From Bedellia somnulentella (lineage: Eukaryota > Arthropoda > Insecta > Lepidoptera > Bedelliidae): a stretch of 64,000 bases of DNA. The notes beneath the pieces were generated by a model that did not search any database, was not told the DNA's origin, and was given only the letters and a program-made list of their open reading frames with translations. A program made the position numbers and the translations under genes. This document shows positions 12,801 to 24,865 of this stretch, piece after piece. Numbering within the stretch: the first letter of the stretch is position 1; each line of letters begins with the position of its first letter. Location: NCBI GenBank assembly GCA_963576735.1, contig OY755174.1:1922001-1986000 (forward strand). Reading direction: 5' to 3'.

Positions 12801-15800
12801 GCCTTAAAGCACTAGGCATACAGTTTAAAATTCTTTGTTTATTTATTTTAGTACGTAATTTAGTTTTATCAAATGTCAAAACTAAAAAGAGTTTTCTGCT
12901 GGGAGGTATTCTCCGCTGACCAACTAATCCGTACAACTAGTTGTACGGTTAATATATTATTAGAAAAAAATACTAAATCGTTCCCCACTGACCAATTCTT
13001 TTTTTTTATAGAAACAAGTAAGTACATGGTGTAAATATAGGAATGGGTTTATAGTTGTATAATTTTCGCCGGCACAAATCATCAAGAGGTAAAATAACTT
13101 AAAATTTTTGAAAAGATGTTTGCCATTTTTTTACTTTTACATTAACATAAATGCAGTTTTAATAAAATAAAAGGATAAACTATTTTTTACAAAATGTATA
13201 CCTTTTCCTGCAGTTTTCTCTAACGTATTATACGTATTAATATATATAATTAAATGATGACAAAAAATCTAAAGGTCTTATTAAATAAAAATAAATAAAA
13301 GAACATGAATTCTTAATAAAATACAAAAATTAAACACAAGTGAGGATTTGAACCCTGACGCAACGGATTATATTTTGATTTCTAATTACTAAACCGCTAG
13401 GTCACGGTGATTGACACAATAGTGGATGAAATATTGTAAAGCATTCGTACCTATTTTAATTTGGCAGCTTTAAACTAACCATAGATATAGAAACACAAAG
13501 ATTGGCAGTAAGTGATAAACATAGCATAAACGTCAACAAAGGCAGGATCTCTCACGGACACGAGAACAGCCTACAACGGTTTTCGCATAAAACATGAAAA
13601 AAAAAAATTTATTTTCGTTAATTCTGGTATGTAAGTTATTAATATTTAAAACAGCACAGAAGCTTAATCAAATACATATTCTTTGGCAAACATAAATTTT
13701 TTAGCCATTTATGTCCAAATTAAGATTGTAATAATTACCAGTCTATATGCTTATTATAGATCTTAAACCAAAGTTTTCAATGCAAATATATGATAAAAAT
13801 ATCTTCTGTCATCACATTATAATATTACAATTACTGTTAAGTTTACAATTTGGCAAAATAACAAATACGTGAATTTTTATCAATTTTAATAGGGTTAGTA
13901 TGGAATCCGCGATACTAATGTCACGCACACAGACTCATTTACGCACGACGTTGTACTTTTTTTTGGTCTCGCCTGTCGACTTTGTATTGCCAATCTATAT
14001 ACGTAAGTATAGCACAATAAATCTGTGAATTTGATAAATACATGAAGTGAATTATATGCAATGACAGTATTGTAACCATTTTTGTAAATTGCCAAATATT
14101 TTATTCAAATGTGTCTCTTGTAACAAGACTGTAAAGTTGCTTTTCGAAGATTTATATATATTTTGTATACCTACTAACTTTGTAAAAGGAAAATTTATTA
14201 CATCTGTACGATTACATTTAAACTGTATGCCTAGTGCTTTAAGGTATATTTTCCTTAAATGTTCAGATATTTATGATCACCCTGTCTGAGCAGATAACTT
14301 TGACGAGTTGTGCTTTCAGATATTATTGTGTCGTTGTGTGTTCAGATTTAATTGAAAATCCACTGCTCATATATTTGTGGCGAATTGGATGTTCAGATCC
14401 TATTGACCTTATTTACCGTAAAGAATTTATTGAAATTTATTGCTGCTCAGAAGTATTTGAGTACCTCAGCCGCTCCGATATATCTGATGGCGACTGTACT
14501 ACTACCGTACTAACAGCTATACGCTAGACTGAAAACCCTTCTCTCCATATAAAGCGTAGGCTAGAGCTCCTCGGTGGGGAATTTTTCTATGCAGTTTTCC
14601 TATCTGTATTATTTTCTCCTATATTATATTTCTCTACATTATTGCTGTGTAGTGCCGGCTTAGAATAGCACTACACTACCCCATTTCTTCCGGTGGGTGT
14701 ACGTAAGAGGTGATTCGTTAATCCCCCAATGCCGTTGCATTGGGGGATTTTAAGGGATTTTTGGGCGATGCGGTTGGAGACCCATCACCAACAACGTTTA
14801 TTTTACCATCTTTTCCCCACACAAGTTTCCAAAAGTGGCTGAGAAATTTCTTATTCCTTGGCTCTGGCTACCCTTCTAGGGATTTATAGCCGTGAGTATA
14901 TGTATGTATGTATTATTTTTACCTAGCAGTCTGCAGCAGTAGCACAGTGTTCTCCCCCTCGTAAGTGCAGGCGGCGGTGACGAGTCCGTACGTCAGCGGC
15001 AAGTTAGACGACGTCATGTAGCCGTGGCCGCCACACGCCAGACGACACTTCTCTACGTATTCCGCCGTGTCAGAGGTCGCTACCGCTTTCATGCAGCAGG
15101 CGAACGAGTGGAGCTGGAGTGGAAGATAATTTGGTTATGGTTTGGATGAAAGGTCTGAAACTATTATGGTATTGGTCTGGTCAGTAGTTGTGTTAATTGT
15201 AATGAAACTGTAACTCCGTCAGAGCGGTGTTTTTTAGAAGGACACAGTTGTGTGTGTGTGTGTGTGGTTTTTATTAAAATGTATTTCTCAAATCAGTTAA
15301 TTGTGCTGTTAGTATTGTGTTCTTACATCTATACTTCTAATGAAGAGAAAGGTCTGTTTCGTGTTTGTTTGTTTGCAATGAGGCTCCGTAACCGATTGAA
15401 TAATTATTCCCTCAATAGAAATCTAGGCATAGCCTATATATCATTATTGTTATAAGCGGTGAGCAGTGACTGCCGATATCTTAAAAATTTAAAAATAACT
15501 TTATTAGTGCAACGATAACGAGGTCCAAGCATTTCTTTCTTTTCTAGCAGCATCACATCATACCTCTTGTAATCTCGAGAAGTTTCCATTTTCTATTTCA
15601 TCCGTAACCTCGTTGAACATATCCCATAATTTCTTCGCGGATACCCGTAGAGCGTGGCATGCTGCTATACTTATGAAAATCTTGTGCCGTTGAGTTAGAT
15701 AGTCCAGAACCTGGACTTCCGGTTCCCTGCAAACATTTTGAGATTGCAATTGAAATTGATTATTGATGCACTTATAGCTCATCCATGACTTAGGTAGGTT

Positions 15801-18800
15801 AAGATTTATTTAATGCGTATGTGATAAATAAATATAAAAATATGTGGATATACTATTATTGCAGTCGCAGTAACTAGTGTTATACACTTCAAAACTAATA
15901 TTTTATTTGTTAAAAGCACTTAAAATTTAATTTTATTTTGTGTCTTGCAAAAAATTACTCATTTTGAAACCATACTTTTCATCGATAGAAAATTAGTTGT
16001 TGTATGCAACCTTTCATCTAGATCGAGTCTTGAGACATAGCTGTAACAACTCTAAAAATACTCACCCTTCCTTAATATGGCATTGTCTCCTCACAGCTGA
16101 GTATCTGGTGGCAATAACTACCGCCTTGGACAGGTAGTTCAGCATGTCGAACACAATGACTACTCTGACGAACATCATCGCTCCGTAATTTAACTTGCTG
16201 TTTGGTGACTTGACGTAAGTTCCATCCTGAAATTAATACAGATCCCTAAGAATATTTTTAGCCAAACGCGAGATAATCGCGGGCAAACATAACTACATAC
16301 TAACAATCGAACTCTTTTGAAGTCGGTTAAAAATAACATTTAATGGTGTTTGTACGGCAATCTTTCGAAACGCTTGCACATACTTTAATCGTTTTTTTAA
16401 TATGTTGAACTGGGTATATTTCTGGTTAAAATATATTGATAAGTTTAACCGTATTGTTTCAGATTTAAATAGTAATTCCCATCTGTTATCGTGGGTATTC
16501 TACGAAGTAACTTAGGCTACGGTGGAATTAGAAGTGTTTGGTGGACGCTTAACCATATTGAACAGTTTATCGTGGGTATTCTACGAAGTATCTTCGGCTA
16601 TGGTGGAATTAGAAGTGTTTGGTGGACGCTTAACCATATTGAACAGTAGATTTGCACATTTCAATTGTGGTATTGAAGAATGTAATTGGTGATTGTGAGA
16701 CCAAGCAGAGTTTAACGGCAGCTCATAGACTTAAAGACCACTCACTCAAACAAAAAAAATGAGGAAAATGTTCTAATCTGTCCTTCTAACTCCAAATAGC
16801 ATACACCAAATAACTCACCTCTAAAACCTGAGCATGTTTCATGAGCATATTTTCTCGTGGCACGCGCACTTTGTCAAGGATCAGGAATCCGTTATCGACT
16901 GAGTTTAGGCCCAATTTGGCACCAATATTTCCTATTTTGATTCCAGGTAGCGGGACATGGGTTTCCTCATCCCTCAGCTGTACAATGAAGAAATGGATGC
17001 CGTGACATTGTCCTTTGCTGTACAACTGAGCAACGACGATACAGTAGTTTGCCGTGTGACCCACTGAAATAAAGAAAGTGAAAATTTGCTGTGTAGTGTC
17101 GGCTTAGAATAGCACTACCCCTTTTCTTCCGGTGGGTGTACGTAAGAGGCGACTAACGGTATTGGGGCTTTTTAAGGGATTTTTGGGCGATGCGGTTGAA
17201 GACCCATCACCAACAACCTTTATTTTACCATCTTTTCCCCACGCAACTTCCAAAAGTGGCTGAGGAATTTCTAATTCCTTAGCTCTGGCTACCCCTTCTA
17301 GGGATTTATAACCGTGAGTATATGTATGTATGATGAAAAAATCTTTATAATATCATATGTTTTACAGGCCTCGTCAAATGATCCAGAAAACGACCTATCT
17401 AGCGCTGCTATATAAATGGGCTTTCGTCACCTCACCGATCTTATTGTAATGATCCTCATCCTAACTGCACAACAAATATCAATTAAACTTTCTTCTAAAC
17501 CTTTACTGTTTTTTTTGCGAAAATCTCGGCAATCACCCTCAAAGATACCCAACAAGGACTTGCCCTACGCCCCTCTAATCATACCTATGACGCCTTTCTA
17601 CTATGAATACTGCTTTCATGAAAAATCACACTTTTTTTTCTAGTTTAGAAGGATATTTTGCAGGCTTGAATAATCTTTTTATCCAAAAATTAAGATGATG
17701 CCGTTCTTTGAAGCGCTCTTTAAGCCCAAGCAATCCGTAAGCATTATCGTTAGTCTGCTAACCCTATGGCTATCCTATACATGTTAGGTTCAAGCCCCTC
17801 AGAAGGTACATATACGGGCTTTAAGGAATAAAAAATGGTCAGATAATAGCTTAGTACAATTAGACATACATACACCCGCCTGGCCACCATTTGTAAGAGG
17901 TCAGCGTGGGGGTGTTCAATACAAACTCGTTGGTCGAAGGATCGAATGTCGCTGTCGTCTCCAAGCCTCGAATGAAAGTGCCGTGGCCAAGCTCCGTCTG
18001 AAACCAAAATTGCCAGTTAATTACAGAGGCATTGTTTCGTATATAATTTAGGAATGTTTGGTCAATATATGGAACAGAATATAAAAGTATAGATGAAGAG
18101 CTCGCATCCGCTAAATCTCAAAAAAACATTAGTGTTAGCTGGAAACACAAAGATTTTTTTTCAATGTAATACTTTAGTTTGTAGGCTTTCAATAATAAAA
18201 TATTTATAGACTTTGAATTATTATCAGAAATTTAAAATAACATACTTTTATGATTTTATATAATACGCTTAAAAAACGATTGTGTATGTGACTGATTTTA
18301 TGACGGGTGTTTATAATAACAAAAGAGGCTTAAGTGTTGATTTAGCATCTTACTGACAAAGTATGACATCAGCCATATTTGCCTTTATATAAAAATAAAA
18401 AATGCGGTCGTATCGAGTTCAATAACCATCAATTTCGGATAAAGAGCGAAAACATACATGACGAAGGTAAACACAACCACTTATTCTGATCTTCATTCAA
18501 CTACTCTTAATATACCTGAGAACGCTGCTAATGCCTTTAAAACCTGAATTTGCATGAGGTGAATGTACTTTTTTCTTAGTACCAGGTCCTTGCCGTCAAA
18601 ATACACAGAGAGAATCCGTATGAAGACGAATAAGGAAAGTATCTATTTGGTTAAATTTACCGAATTCGTGCACTTAATTACGTTAAATAGAATTTATAGC
18701 TGAAGTAAAAGTATTCATTATCGCTTTCATTAAAATAAATTTGTTTTTTTTATTGCAGCAGTTTTTTTTTCTAAATATATAATTTATCAGAATGTACAGG

Positions 18801-21800
18801 TTTGATCTCGGTACGGCTTATTATTGTATAGCAGATAGATATATTTTGTGTAGCTTTCTTCGTTTAATGGTCAACCTAACACATTTTTTGTATTAATAGT
18901 TTTTTTTTTCTGCCAAAAAATTCTTTAAATACCATCATTGGCGCAAAAGTGCCAATGAACTCGCAATTCCATGCTCTCTTCAGCCACTTGGCCTGCTGCT
19001 CCTCGCTTCCCAGGTTGATGATGGCGGGCATGAACATCACGTAGTGCAGCCCGAACGGGGAGCCATCGAGCACCAGGCTTTTACCCAGTTTTAATATAGT
19101 AGAGAAACTCAAAGGCTCAACATTCACACCGTACCTCTATACCCCCGAAAGTACATGACGTGACTATTATCATATGGTGTTCAGAGTACTCAAGTAGAGT
19201 AGATAGATGGGTTTTATATATACTATATCCTTCTTCGTTCTACCTAACTTTTTTTTTATCGGACCTATTTTATAAATTGGTCCAGCAGTTAGTTTGTTAG
19301 AGAAAAAAAGCTACCTGCGCAAAAGTGCCAATGAACTCGCAATTCCATGCTCTCTCCAGCCACTTGGCCTGCTGTTCCTCACTGCCCAGGTTGATGATCG
19401 CGGGCATGAACATCACGTAGTGCAGCCCGAACGTGGAGCCATCGCGGACCAGCGAGGAGTTCAGGATGCCCGCTATTATGTGTCTGGAATTCAGGGTTTG
19501 TAGTTTTATAAGGAGATCCTGTCTAGCACGGGCGCTATTTTATCATCACGATATCGGTTAGAATGAAAAGACAGTATATGGTACTAAGTAAGTGCGTAAA
19601 AGATGGCTGCTATATACCGCACGATATCTAGTTAAAAGATCGCTCTTACTATATTACTCTTATTAAGCTGGTGGGGTGTTTGGTGTAAGGTTGCTGATAA
19701 ATGTGGTAATTGGTAATAATAAATCTGTTGATGTTTTTACTTATGATTATTTCTCATATTGTAGTTCTAATCCAATGAGCAGAAGTTAGTTTAGGCAACC
19801 TTGCCTATGTTTATTAAAGTTTTAAAAATTTTTTATTTCAAAAAACCTGTATACTTGTTTTTTTTTTTCATTCTGTAGTTCTAAATCTAATTTAATAAAA
19901 CTAATTTAAACCTCTACAGTAACTACAAGATAATCTAGGTGCAACAAAAAAAAACGTCTTCAATCCATAGATCTACGAAGGAGTTACCAATCGTGGTAAT
20001 CAAATTCTATGTGTCGGAATATTCAGTCTCTACTTTTGCGACGAGATTGTGTAACCACCTAAAAGAAAGTAAGCTGAATCATAGGTTTAAACGAGCTCGT
20101 CGACAAAAGAAAAACCAGTAAATATAACTAAGACAATAACGTTTTGAAACCATTCTTATTGAATTAGGGGCTGTGCTCGGCTCCACTGTCATATCAAGGC
20201 AGTTCCAACCATCTTCACCATCAGACAACATTTTACTCCTTGACATATAACGACCAGTACCTACTGTGCTTGCTGTAGGTAACTTCTCGAGCATCTTTCA
20301 CATGGATAGCCACGCGGTACACATTTAGTTCAAATATGTACTTAACTGCCTCCGTCGTCTAGCGGTTAAGCGCTTGGTTTCAAGTACGGAGGTCTCGGGT
20401 TCGATTCCCAAAGGGGTGGTAACCTTACAAAATTAATTTGTAAGATTCAACCCAGTATGGAAGGATATTGCAGGCTTGAATCACCTGATTATCCGAAAAT
20501 TAAGATGATTCCGTGCTTCGAAGGGCACGTTAAGCCGTCGGTCCCGGCTACTATTACGGTAGTAGTTGTTAGTCTGCAAACCCGCAATTGGCCAGCGTGG
20601 TGGACTATGGCCAAATCGCCCTATATAGCCGAGTCGAGCCCCTTGGTGGGGACATATATGGGCTGTGAGAATGTACTTAAAAAGGCAGTCGTCCGAGATA
20701 CAGTCCCATAAAGAGTAGCCAGAACTTCACAGTAATAAATTATTCAGCTATTTTGGAAGTTGAGGGAAGAAAGGATTGTAAAAGAAAGTATAGATCAATG
20801 GTGAAACGTATCTACAGGCACATCTCATATGAACGCTTAAAACGCCCCGATACCCCTGAGTCGCCTCATAAGACACCGTGAAGAAACTAGTTAGTGCTAT
20901 CCCAGCCGACACTAAACAGATCCCAAGTGTGAAGAATAAAAGAGGACGTATGAAAATAATGATGAATAATGCTGTCAAAATGATTGTAAGTGTAAACAAG
21001 ACTTGGATCGTAACATGTAAACGTAATTAACATGAAACGGAAATTGCTAACCATATTTTAGTTTATTCAACTCGATCTTTGACATTTGGAAATACATTCA
21101 ATACGCACAAAACTAGAAATCTATAAATAGCCATTTTTAGGGTTCCGTACCAAAAAATAAACAAGACTCTACTTCTGAGACTTCACAGTCTGCCGTCTGC
21201 CATCATTGGTTTTATCACATGAGCTGTGACAGGTGAAATTTAACATACATACATATACTCACGGCTATAAATCCCTAAAAGGGGTAGCCAGAGCTAAGGA
21301 ATTAAAAATTCCTCAGCCACTTTTGGAAGAAAAAAAAAGTGGCTGAAATTTTACATTTTGAATAAATACATATTTAAGGGGTCTTCTTTTTAAACTCGTT
21401 AATTTATTGGTTGTTGTTGATAAATGATGTCTACGATAACCGATAGACACTTGACGCATCCACAAAATATTGATATAATGATGATAATCCCTTTCAAAAT
21501 GGTTTGATTTAAATGATATTAATATGCAAGAGGGGCTGTGTAACATAAGATGGACGGCTTAGAATAGCACTAACCCTTTACACTCCGTGGGTAAAATGTG
21601 TGCCATGTTTTGAAAAAAATAATAAATGTTAATGTGAAGAGTTTCTTTGTTGCTTCTTCTCTTTACGAACACCTTCCGAAGCAACGGACTAATGATAAAT
21701 TAAAAAAAAATATTTTCAAAAAATTATAGTTTTTAACTTCATTTTGAAGAATAAACTTTTTGATTTTTTTTTTAACATGAAGAGACTAAGTAATTATTAA

Positions 21801-24173
21801 GTGATTATTGGACGATGTGACTGTGACTTTTCGGATTTATAGCCATGAGTAACATCTACATGTATTGTATTTACATTTGTTTATACCAACGATTCATTTT
21901 TAATTCATGCATAACAAAATAATATTACCTGTAGTTATGTATAGTCCTCTCGCTGCCCTGTGTCAAGTCGCGTATTTGTTTGAATATAAAGCAGGAACTT
22001 TTCAGGCCTTTCTCATATTTCTCTTTGTGGCTGAGATATTCTTCCGGGACATTTTCTATTCCTTCCTTGAGGCCCAGTTTGAAGAGATCCTCTTTAATGA
22101 ATTTTACATGTGATTCTACAAAGTAATATTAAAGGAAGGAAGAAAGTGAAAGTAAAAGAGCGAATTAAGAAGTGGTCCTGAGAGAAGTAAATTTTACTCC
22201 CGAAAAATTATAGAACACATTTAGAAAATAAGAAAAGATACAAATGCAATGTTGTTATGAGCTGTGTAGCGCGAAGAAATGGCTAAGATTAGCTCTAAGC
22301 CATTTCCTCGTTCGGGTGCCGTAGGTGGATAGATAGATAGATAGATAAAACATTTATTTCCACAACTACGACACACAAATTATAACAACATAATCACATA
22401 CATTACAAAAACAACAGAAATACACATTACAACACCAATTTTGTGTGTCACAGCAATGAAAATGGGATCCAACTCAGCGTTGAAATTTGCTTTACGCAAA
22501 ACACTGATTTTCAGTTGTTTCCTTGGGCGGACCACCTAACAAAGACTAACCTTTAAATTCCTATAACTATAAGATAATTACTAATTAAGTGGCGACTTAG
22601 GGTTTTTAAGGCTTTTAAGTGAGAGGCGCATACCTTATGAAAATGGCGAAAATAAATCCTACGTATTGTTCTCCTGACTATTTGTATTGTATTTTAGGCT
22701 AATTATGATTCTGCCGTATATTTCTGAACGGGTCGCATACTATCAAAGTACCTGAGAGGTACCGACATACTTGAATCTGGAGAGTGTATACTATAGAGGG
22801 CAGGGCCACACTTTTATGACTAAGTACATATAGTTTAGTTCCCTCACGGTACTTTCGCTCATAGTAAGTTTCACTTTAACACACATATTAAAAAATTGAC
22901 ACTGTATATTGCTACGGCCTAAGTAAATCAAATAGATAATTATTCGAAGGCCGTTCGTTCAACTGCCGAAATCGTGGTTGTATGCATATTAATATAATTC
23001 TAAGTTAAAAAGTATCGAAAGCTTCTTTCGGAATAAATTAATTAGCCAAACCTAAACTTACGGCTATGAATCAATGGGGCAGCTAGAGCTGCATAATTAG
23101 AAAACCCTCAGCCACTTTGGACAGGGGAAAAGATAGAAAAAAAAATATGGTTGTTGATGGTTCAACCAAATTCTCTCTTTCTTTCTTTCAAATCACCCAA
23201 CAATCACTTGGAAGCCCCAAAACCCTAAGTCACTCTTACAGATTATAACTACATCCACGGGAAAAAATGGAACTGCTTATCTAAGCCAACCTTGCTCGCT
23301 AATAAATGACTCGCTACTTACATACATACATACATATACTCACGGCTATAAATCCCTTGAAGGGGTAGCCAGAGCTAGGGAATTAAAAATTCCCCAGCCA
23401 CTTTTGGAAGTTGCGTGGGGAAAAGATGGTGAAATAAAGGTTGTTGGTGATGGGTCTCCAACCGCCTACCCCAAAAATCCCTTAAAAGCCCCGATACCGT
23501 TAGACGCCTCTTACAGACGTACACCCTCCACCGGAAGAAATGGGGTAGTGCTATTCTAAGCCGGTACTACACAGCTAAACTCGCTACTTGTATATAGTAC
23601 TTTAGTTTTGGCTTAAAAATTGCACTTCTATTTTTTTTTTATGGCGGTCGTGTAAGGTGACTAAGATACGCAATTTTCGGAAACCTGTCACCAATTTAAA
23701 ACTAATAAAATCCGGATATCGTTTTGGTATTGTATTATAACTGCCACTAGATTCGTAGATAGGTATATATAATAGAAACATTAATTCACTTGCGTTGTAA
23801 ATATAAACAAAAACAACGAGCGGTTTACATTGACACACAATCACTGCGTAATTATATCATTGCAACTGATGTTTTAATTGGACACATAATTATGACTGAA
23901 GTCTATTTCAGACTCGGTTTCAAATGCCATCATAGTTATTTATATTATATAAGTAAAAATAAAGCTTCTTGTCTTAAATTGATTCACTTGTATTAGACTT
24001 GAGTGGAATGTACGACTTTTTATTTTTGTTTATTTAATAACAATATTAACTATACCTCTTTTTTTCCGAGTCGCCGTATTTTCCACGCCGCCATCAATAA
24101 CAGTTGTCAATTCCTTAACATTGAAAGTGCACTGCTCTCGTTCCCGAACTAAATCTTCGTTTATTTTGTACAT
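9852..24173 (-). CDS. Peroxisomal acyl-coenzyme A oxidase, copy A (13 exons, 677 aa)
   Basis: Exons, 5' to 3' on the minus strand: 24173-24056, 22115-21929, 19483-19315, 17997-17874, 17063-16819, 16226-16066, 15726-15564, 15113-14923, 12350-12195, 11903-11798, 11457-11305, 10936-10820, 9995-9852. All introns are GT-AG and the 2034 nt join in one frame from ATG to TGA. Exons 1-2 encode the ACOX N-terminal domain ([21 protein letters not shown]). Exons 3-5 encode the FAD/acyl-CoA middle domain ([15 protein letters not shown] about 159-165; WWPGGLG about 195-201). Exon 8 carries [10 protein letters not shown] and CTYEGEN, whose first Glu (about residue 441) matches the catalytic base of the family. 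Length is normal for ACOX (about 660-680). In this family the enzyme oxidises acyl-CoA to trans-2-enoyl-CoA using FAD and makes H2O2. The C-terminus is QGKL, not a canonical SKL-type PTS1. A poly(A) signal AATAAA lies at 9802-9797. Paralogue of 33429-58708. A role in moth pheromone chain shortening is possible but not shown. Confidence 0.95.
11565..11734 (+). repeat. Family A retroposon, diverged and 5'-truncated
   Basis: Lies in ACOX copy A intron 10. It contains GGTTGGAGACCCATCACC and ends GTGAGCATACGTAGGTATG. Confidence 0.7.
12480..12547 (+). repeat. Family D SINE fragment
   Basis: Matches 20510-20575 (CGTGTTTCGGAGGGTACGTT, GTCGATCCCGGCTACTAT). The foldback element at 12550 starts immediately after it. 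Confidence 0.6.
12550..14496. mobile_element. Foldback TIR element with ~280-bp inverted repeats and TA target site
   Basis: Left arm 12550-12831 and right arm 14217-14496 are near-perfect reverse complements, beginning CAGTCGCCATCAGATATATC. A TA dinucleotide flanks both ends (12548-12549, 14497-14498), as for Tc1/mariner-type elements. The 1.4-kb centre is AT-rich with no transposase, so it is non-autonomous. Open frames in the arms mirror each other and are not genes. It lies in ACOX copy A intron 8. Confidence 0.8.
13339..13415 (-). repeat. tRNA-like sequence (SINE head or pseudo-tRNA)
   Basis: On the minus strand ACCTAGCGGTTTAG resembles an A box and AGGGTTCAAATCCTC a B box, 45 nt apart. 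The cloverleaf is poor. It lies inside the foldback element. Confidence 0.45.
14644..14912 (+). repeat. Family A retroposon, near full length
   Basis: From GCTGTGTAGTGCCGGC to the (TATG)n tail. A short local inverted duplication (CCCCCAATGCCGTTGCATTGGGGG) lies at about 14732-14755. Confidence 0.85.
15326..15410 (+). mobile_element. Possible Helitron 5'-end fragment
   Basis: ATCTATACTTCTAATGAAGA followed by a TGTTTGTTTG run resembles the start of lepidopteran non-autonomous Helitrons. Short and diverged. Confidence 0.35.
16486..16647. repeat. 81-bp tandem duplication
   Basis: Two near-identical units in ACOX copy A intron 5, each with TTATCGTGGGTATTCTACGA and ending CATATTGAACAG. Confidence 0.9.
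17088..17332 (+). repeat. Family A retroposon, full length
   Basis: ACOX copy A intron 4. From GCTGTGTAGTGTCGGC to GTGAGTATATGTATGTATG. Confidence 0.9.
17643..17835 (+). repeat. Family D SINE body, diverged
   Basis: Parallels 20457-20680 (GAAGGATATTTTGCAGGC, then AAATTAAGATGATGCCG, then AAGCCCCTCAGAAGGTACAT). The tRNA head is missing. It lies just downstream (in gene sense) of ACOX copy A exon 4. Confidence 0.65.
18941..19076 (-). pseudogene. Partial duplicate of ACOX copy A exon 3 inside intron 3
   Basis: About 136 bp closely match exon 3 (19483-19315), coding [12 protein letters not shown] to EFIGTFA with few differences, several of them synonymous. The 5' part of the exon and its acceptor are replaced by unrelated sequence. 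At the 3' end GCGCAG|GTAGCT has become GCGCCAATG, so the donor is lost. It cannot splice as a normal exon. It keeps Pro in DGSP as in ACOX copy B (GSPITLHY), while the spliced exon has Thr there. Confidence 0.85.
19126..19195 (-). repeat. Family B SINE fragment
   Basis: CACACCGTACCTCTATACCC and TGGTGTTCAGAGTACTC match the 3' part of family B. It abuts the duplicated exon 3. Confidence 0.5.
19518..19630. repeat. Family E dispersed repeat, copy in ACOX A
   Basis: About 110 bp (GGGCGCTATTTTATC, CTAAGTAAGTGCGTAA, GATGGCTGCT) found again at 38255-38362 in an intron of ACOX copy B. It resembles no class I can name. Confidence 0.6.
20340..20700 (+). repeat. Family D tRNA-derived SINE
   Basis: The tRNA-like head 20346-20420 has GTCTAGCGGTTAAGCG (A box) and CGGGTTCGATTCCC (B box). 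The body contains GCACGTTAAGCCGTCGGTCC, a block common in lepidopteran SINEs. It lies in ACOX copy A intron 2. Confidence 0.8.
21243..21329 (-). repeat. Family A retroposon, 3' part only
   Basis: Antisense; (ACAT)n then CTCACGGCTATAAATCCC to GCCACTTTTGGAAG. Confidence 0.8.
22328..22640 (-). mobile_element. Probable LINE 3' end with (TATC)n tail
   Basis: A (GATA)n run at 22328-22348 followed by AAAACATTTATTTCC. On the minus strand this is an AATAAATGTTTT end plus simple-repeat tail, typical of a LINE 3' UTR. No coding part is seen. Confidence 0.45.
23045..23300 (-). repeat. Family A retroposon, strongly diverged
   Basis: CTTACGGCTATGAATC, then CCCTCAGCCACTTTGGAC, then CCACGGGAAAAAATGG. Confidence 0.6.
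23321..23578 (-). repeat. Family A retroposon, full length with 11-nt TSD
   Basis: Flanked by ACTCGCTACTT at 23309-23319 and 23579-23589. It lies in ACOX copy A intron 1. Confidence 0.92.
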
Positions 24174-24374
24174 TATTATTGCAAAAGCGATAAAATACCA
24201 TATATTGTCAGAGTGTACCGTTACGCATGAGACATGAGCGGGGACTAAGGCACACTTTGACTAAGTGTAAGTGGTCCGAGCAAGTCAGCGTTGTAACATT
24301 TTCACTGCGAGATAACAGTATTGCAAATAAATGTTCTACTTTAGCTCTGATTATATTGACCTGTTAGGGTTCAG

Positions 24375-24480
24375 ACTGCAGGACATGAGTGCATATACTC
24401 ATGCCATTAGTTCCCAATGGTGGGCATAGACTATCGATCGTCACTTTATTTTATACGATCCTTGTAAACTTTGTAATGAC
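24375..24480 (-). mobile_element. RTE-like LINE 3'-end fragment
   Basis: Matches the 3' end of the element at 28108-28836 (CCATTAGTTCCCAATGG, ACTATCGATCG). Confidence 0.65.
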
Positions 24481-24574
24481 TGTTAGTCTCCGCCCAGTGT
24501 TTAAGGATGGTGATGTATCTTGGAGCATGTGGAAGAGTATTCTCTTTATTACACCTCGCAATATAAACTCGGTT

Positions 24575-24731
24575 TATAGCTATGATTAGCGTAAATAACG
24601 AAGGTGACCGTATCACTATTAACGATCTATAGATATGATTAGCGTAAATAACGAAGGTGACCGTATCACTATTAACGATCTATAGCTATGATTAGCGTAA
24701 ATAACGAAGGTGACCGTATCGTTAACGATCT
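24575..24731. repeat. 53-bp tandem repeat, three copies
   Basis: Units begin at ATGATTAGCGTAAATAACGA (24582, 24635, 24688). The third is slightly shortened. It lies about 400-560 bp upstream of the ACOX copy A start codon. Confidence 0.95.
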
Positions 24732-24796
24732 TTTCCAGATGAGTACGTTCATACATAATATTGCATACAGTTGAAATTATGTGTATATTCTTATTT

Positions 24797-24865
24797 TCGT
24801 ATACTCACGCCCATTATGCCAATGGGGGTAGGCAGCTAGGCAGACCATAGATCGTCACTTTGAAT
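24797..24865 (-). mobile_element. RTE-like LINE 3'-end fragment
   Basis: ACTCACGCCCATTATGCC followed by ATGGGGGTAGGCAG and ATCGTCACTTT. Confidence 0.6.

Noticed and set aside
20346..20420. A tRNA gene with good A and B boxes
   Set aside because: It is followed directly by the conserved body of a lepidopteran SINE and the acceptor stem does not pair well.
22320..22350. CRISPR-like or satellite array
   Set aside because: It is a plain GATA microsatellite; no spaced direct repeats of CRISPR type occur, and the DNA is eukaryotic.
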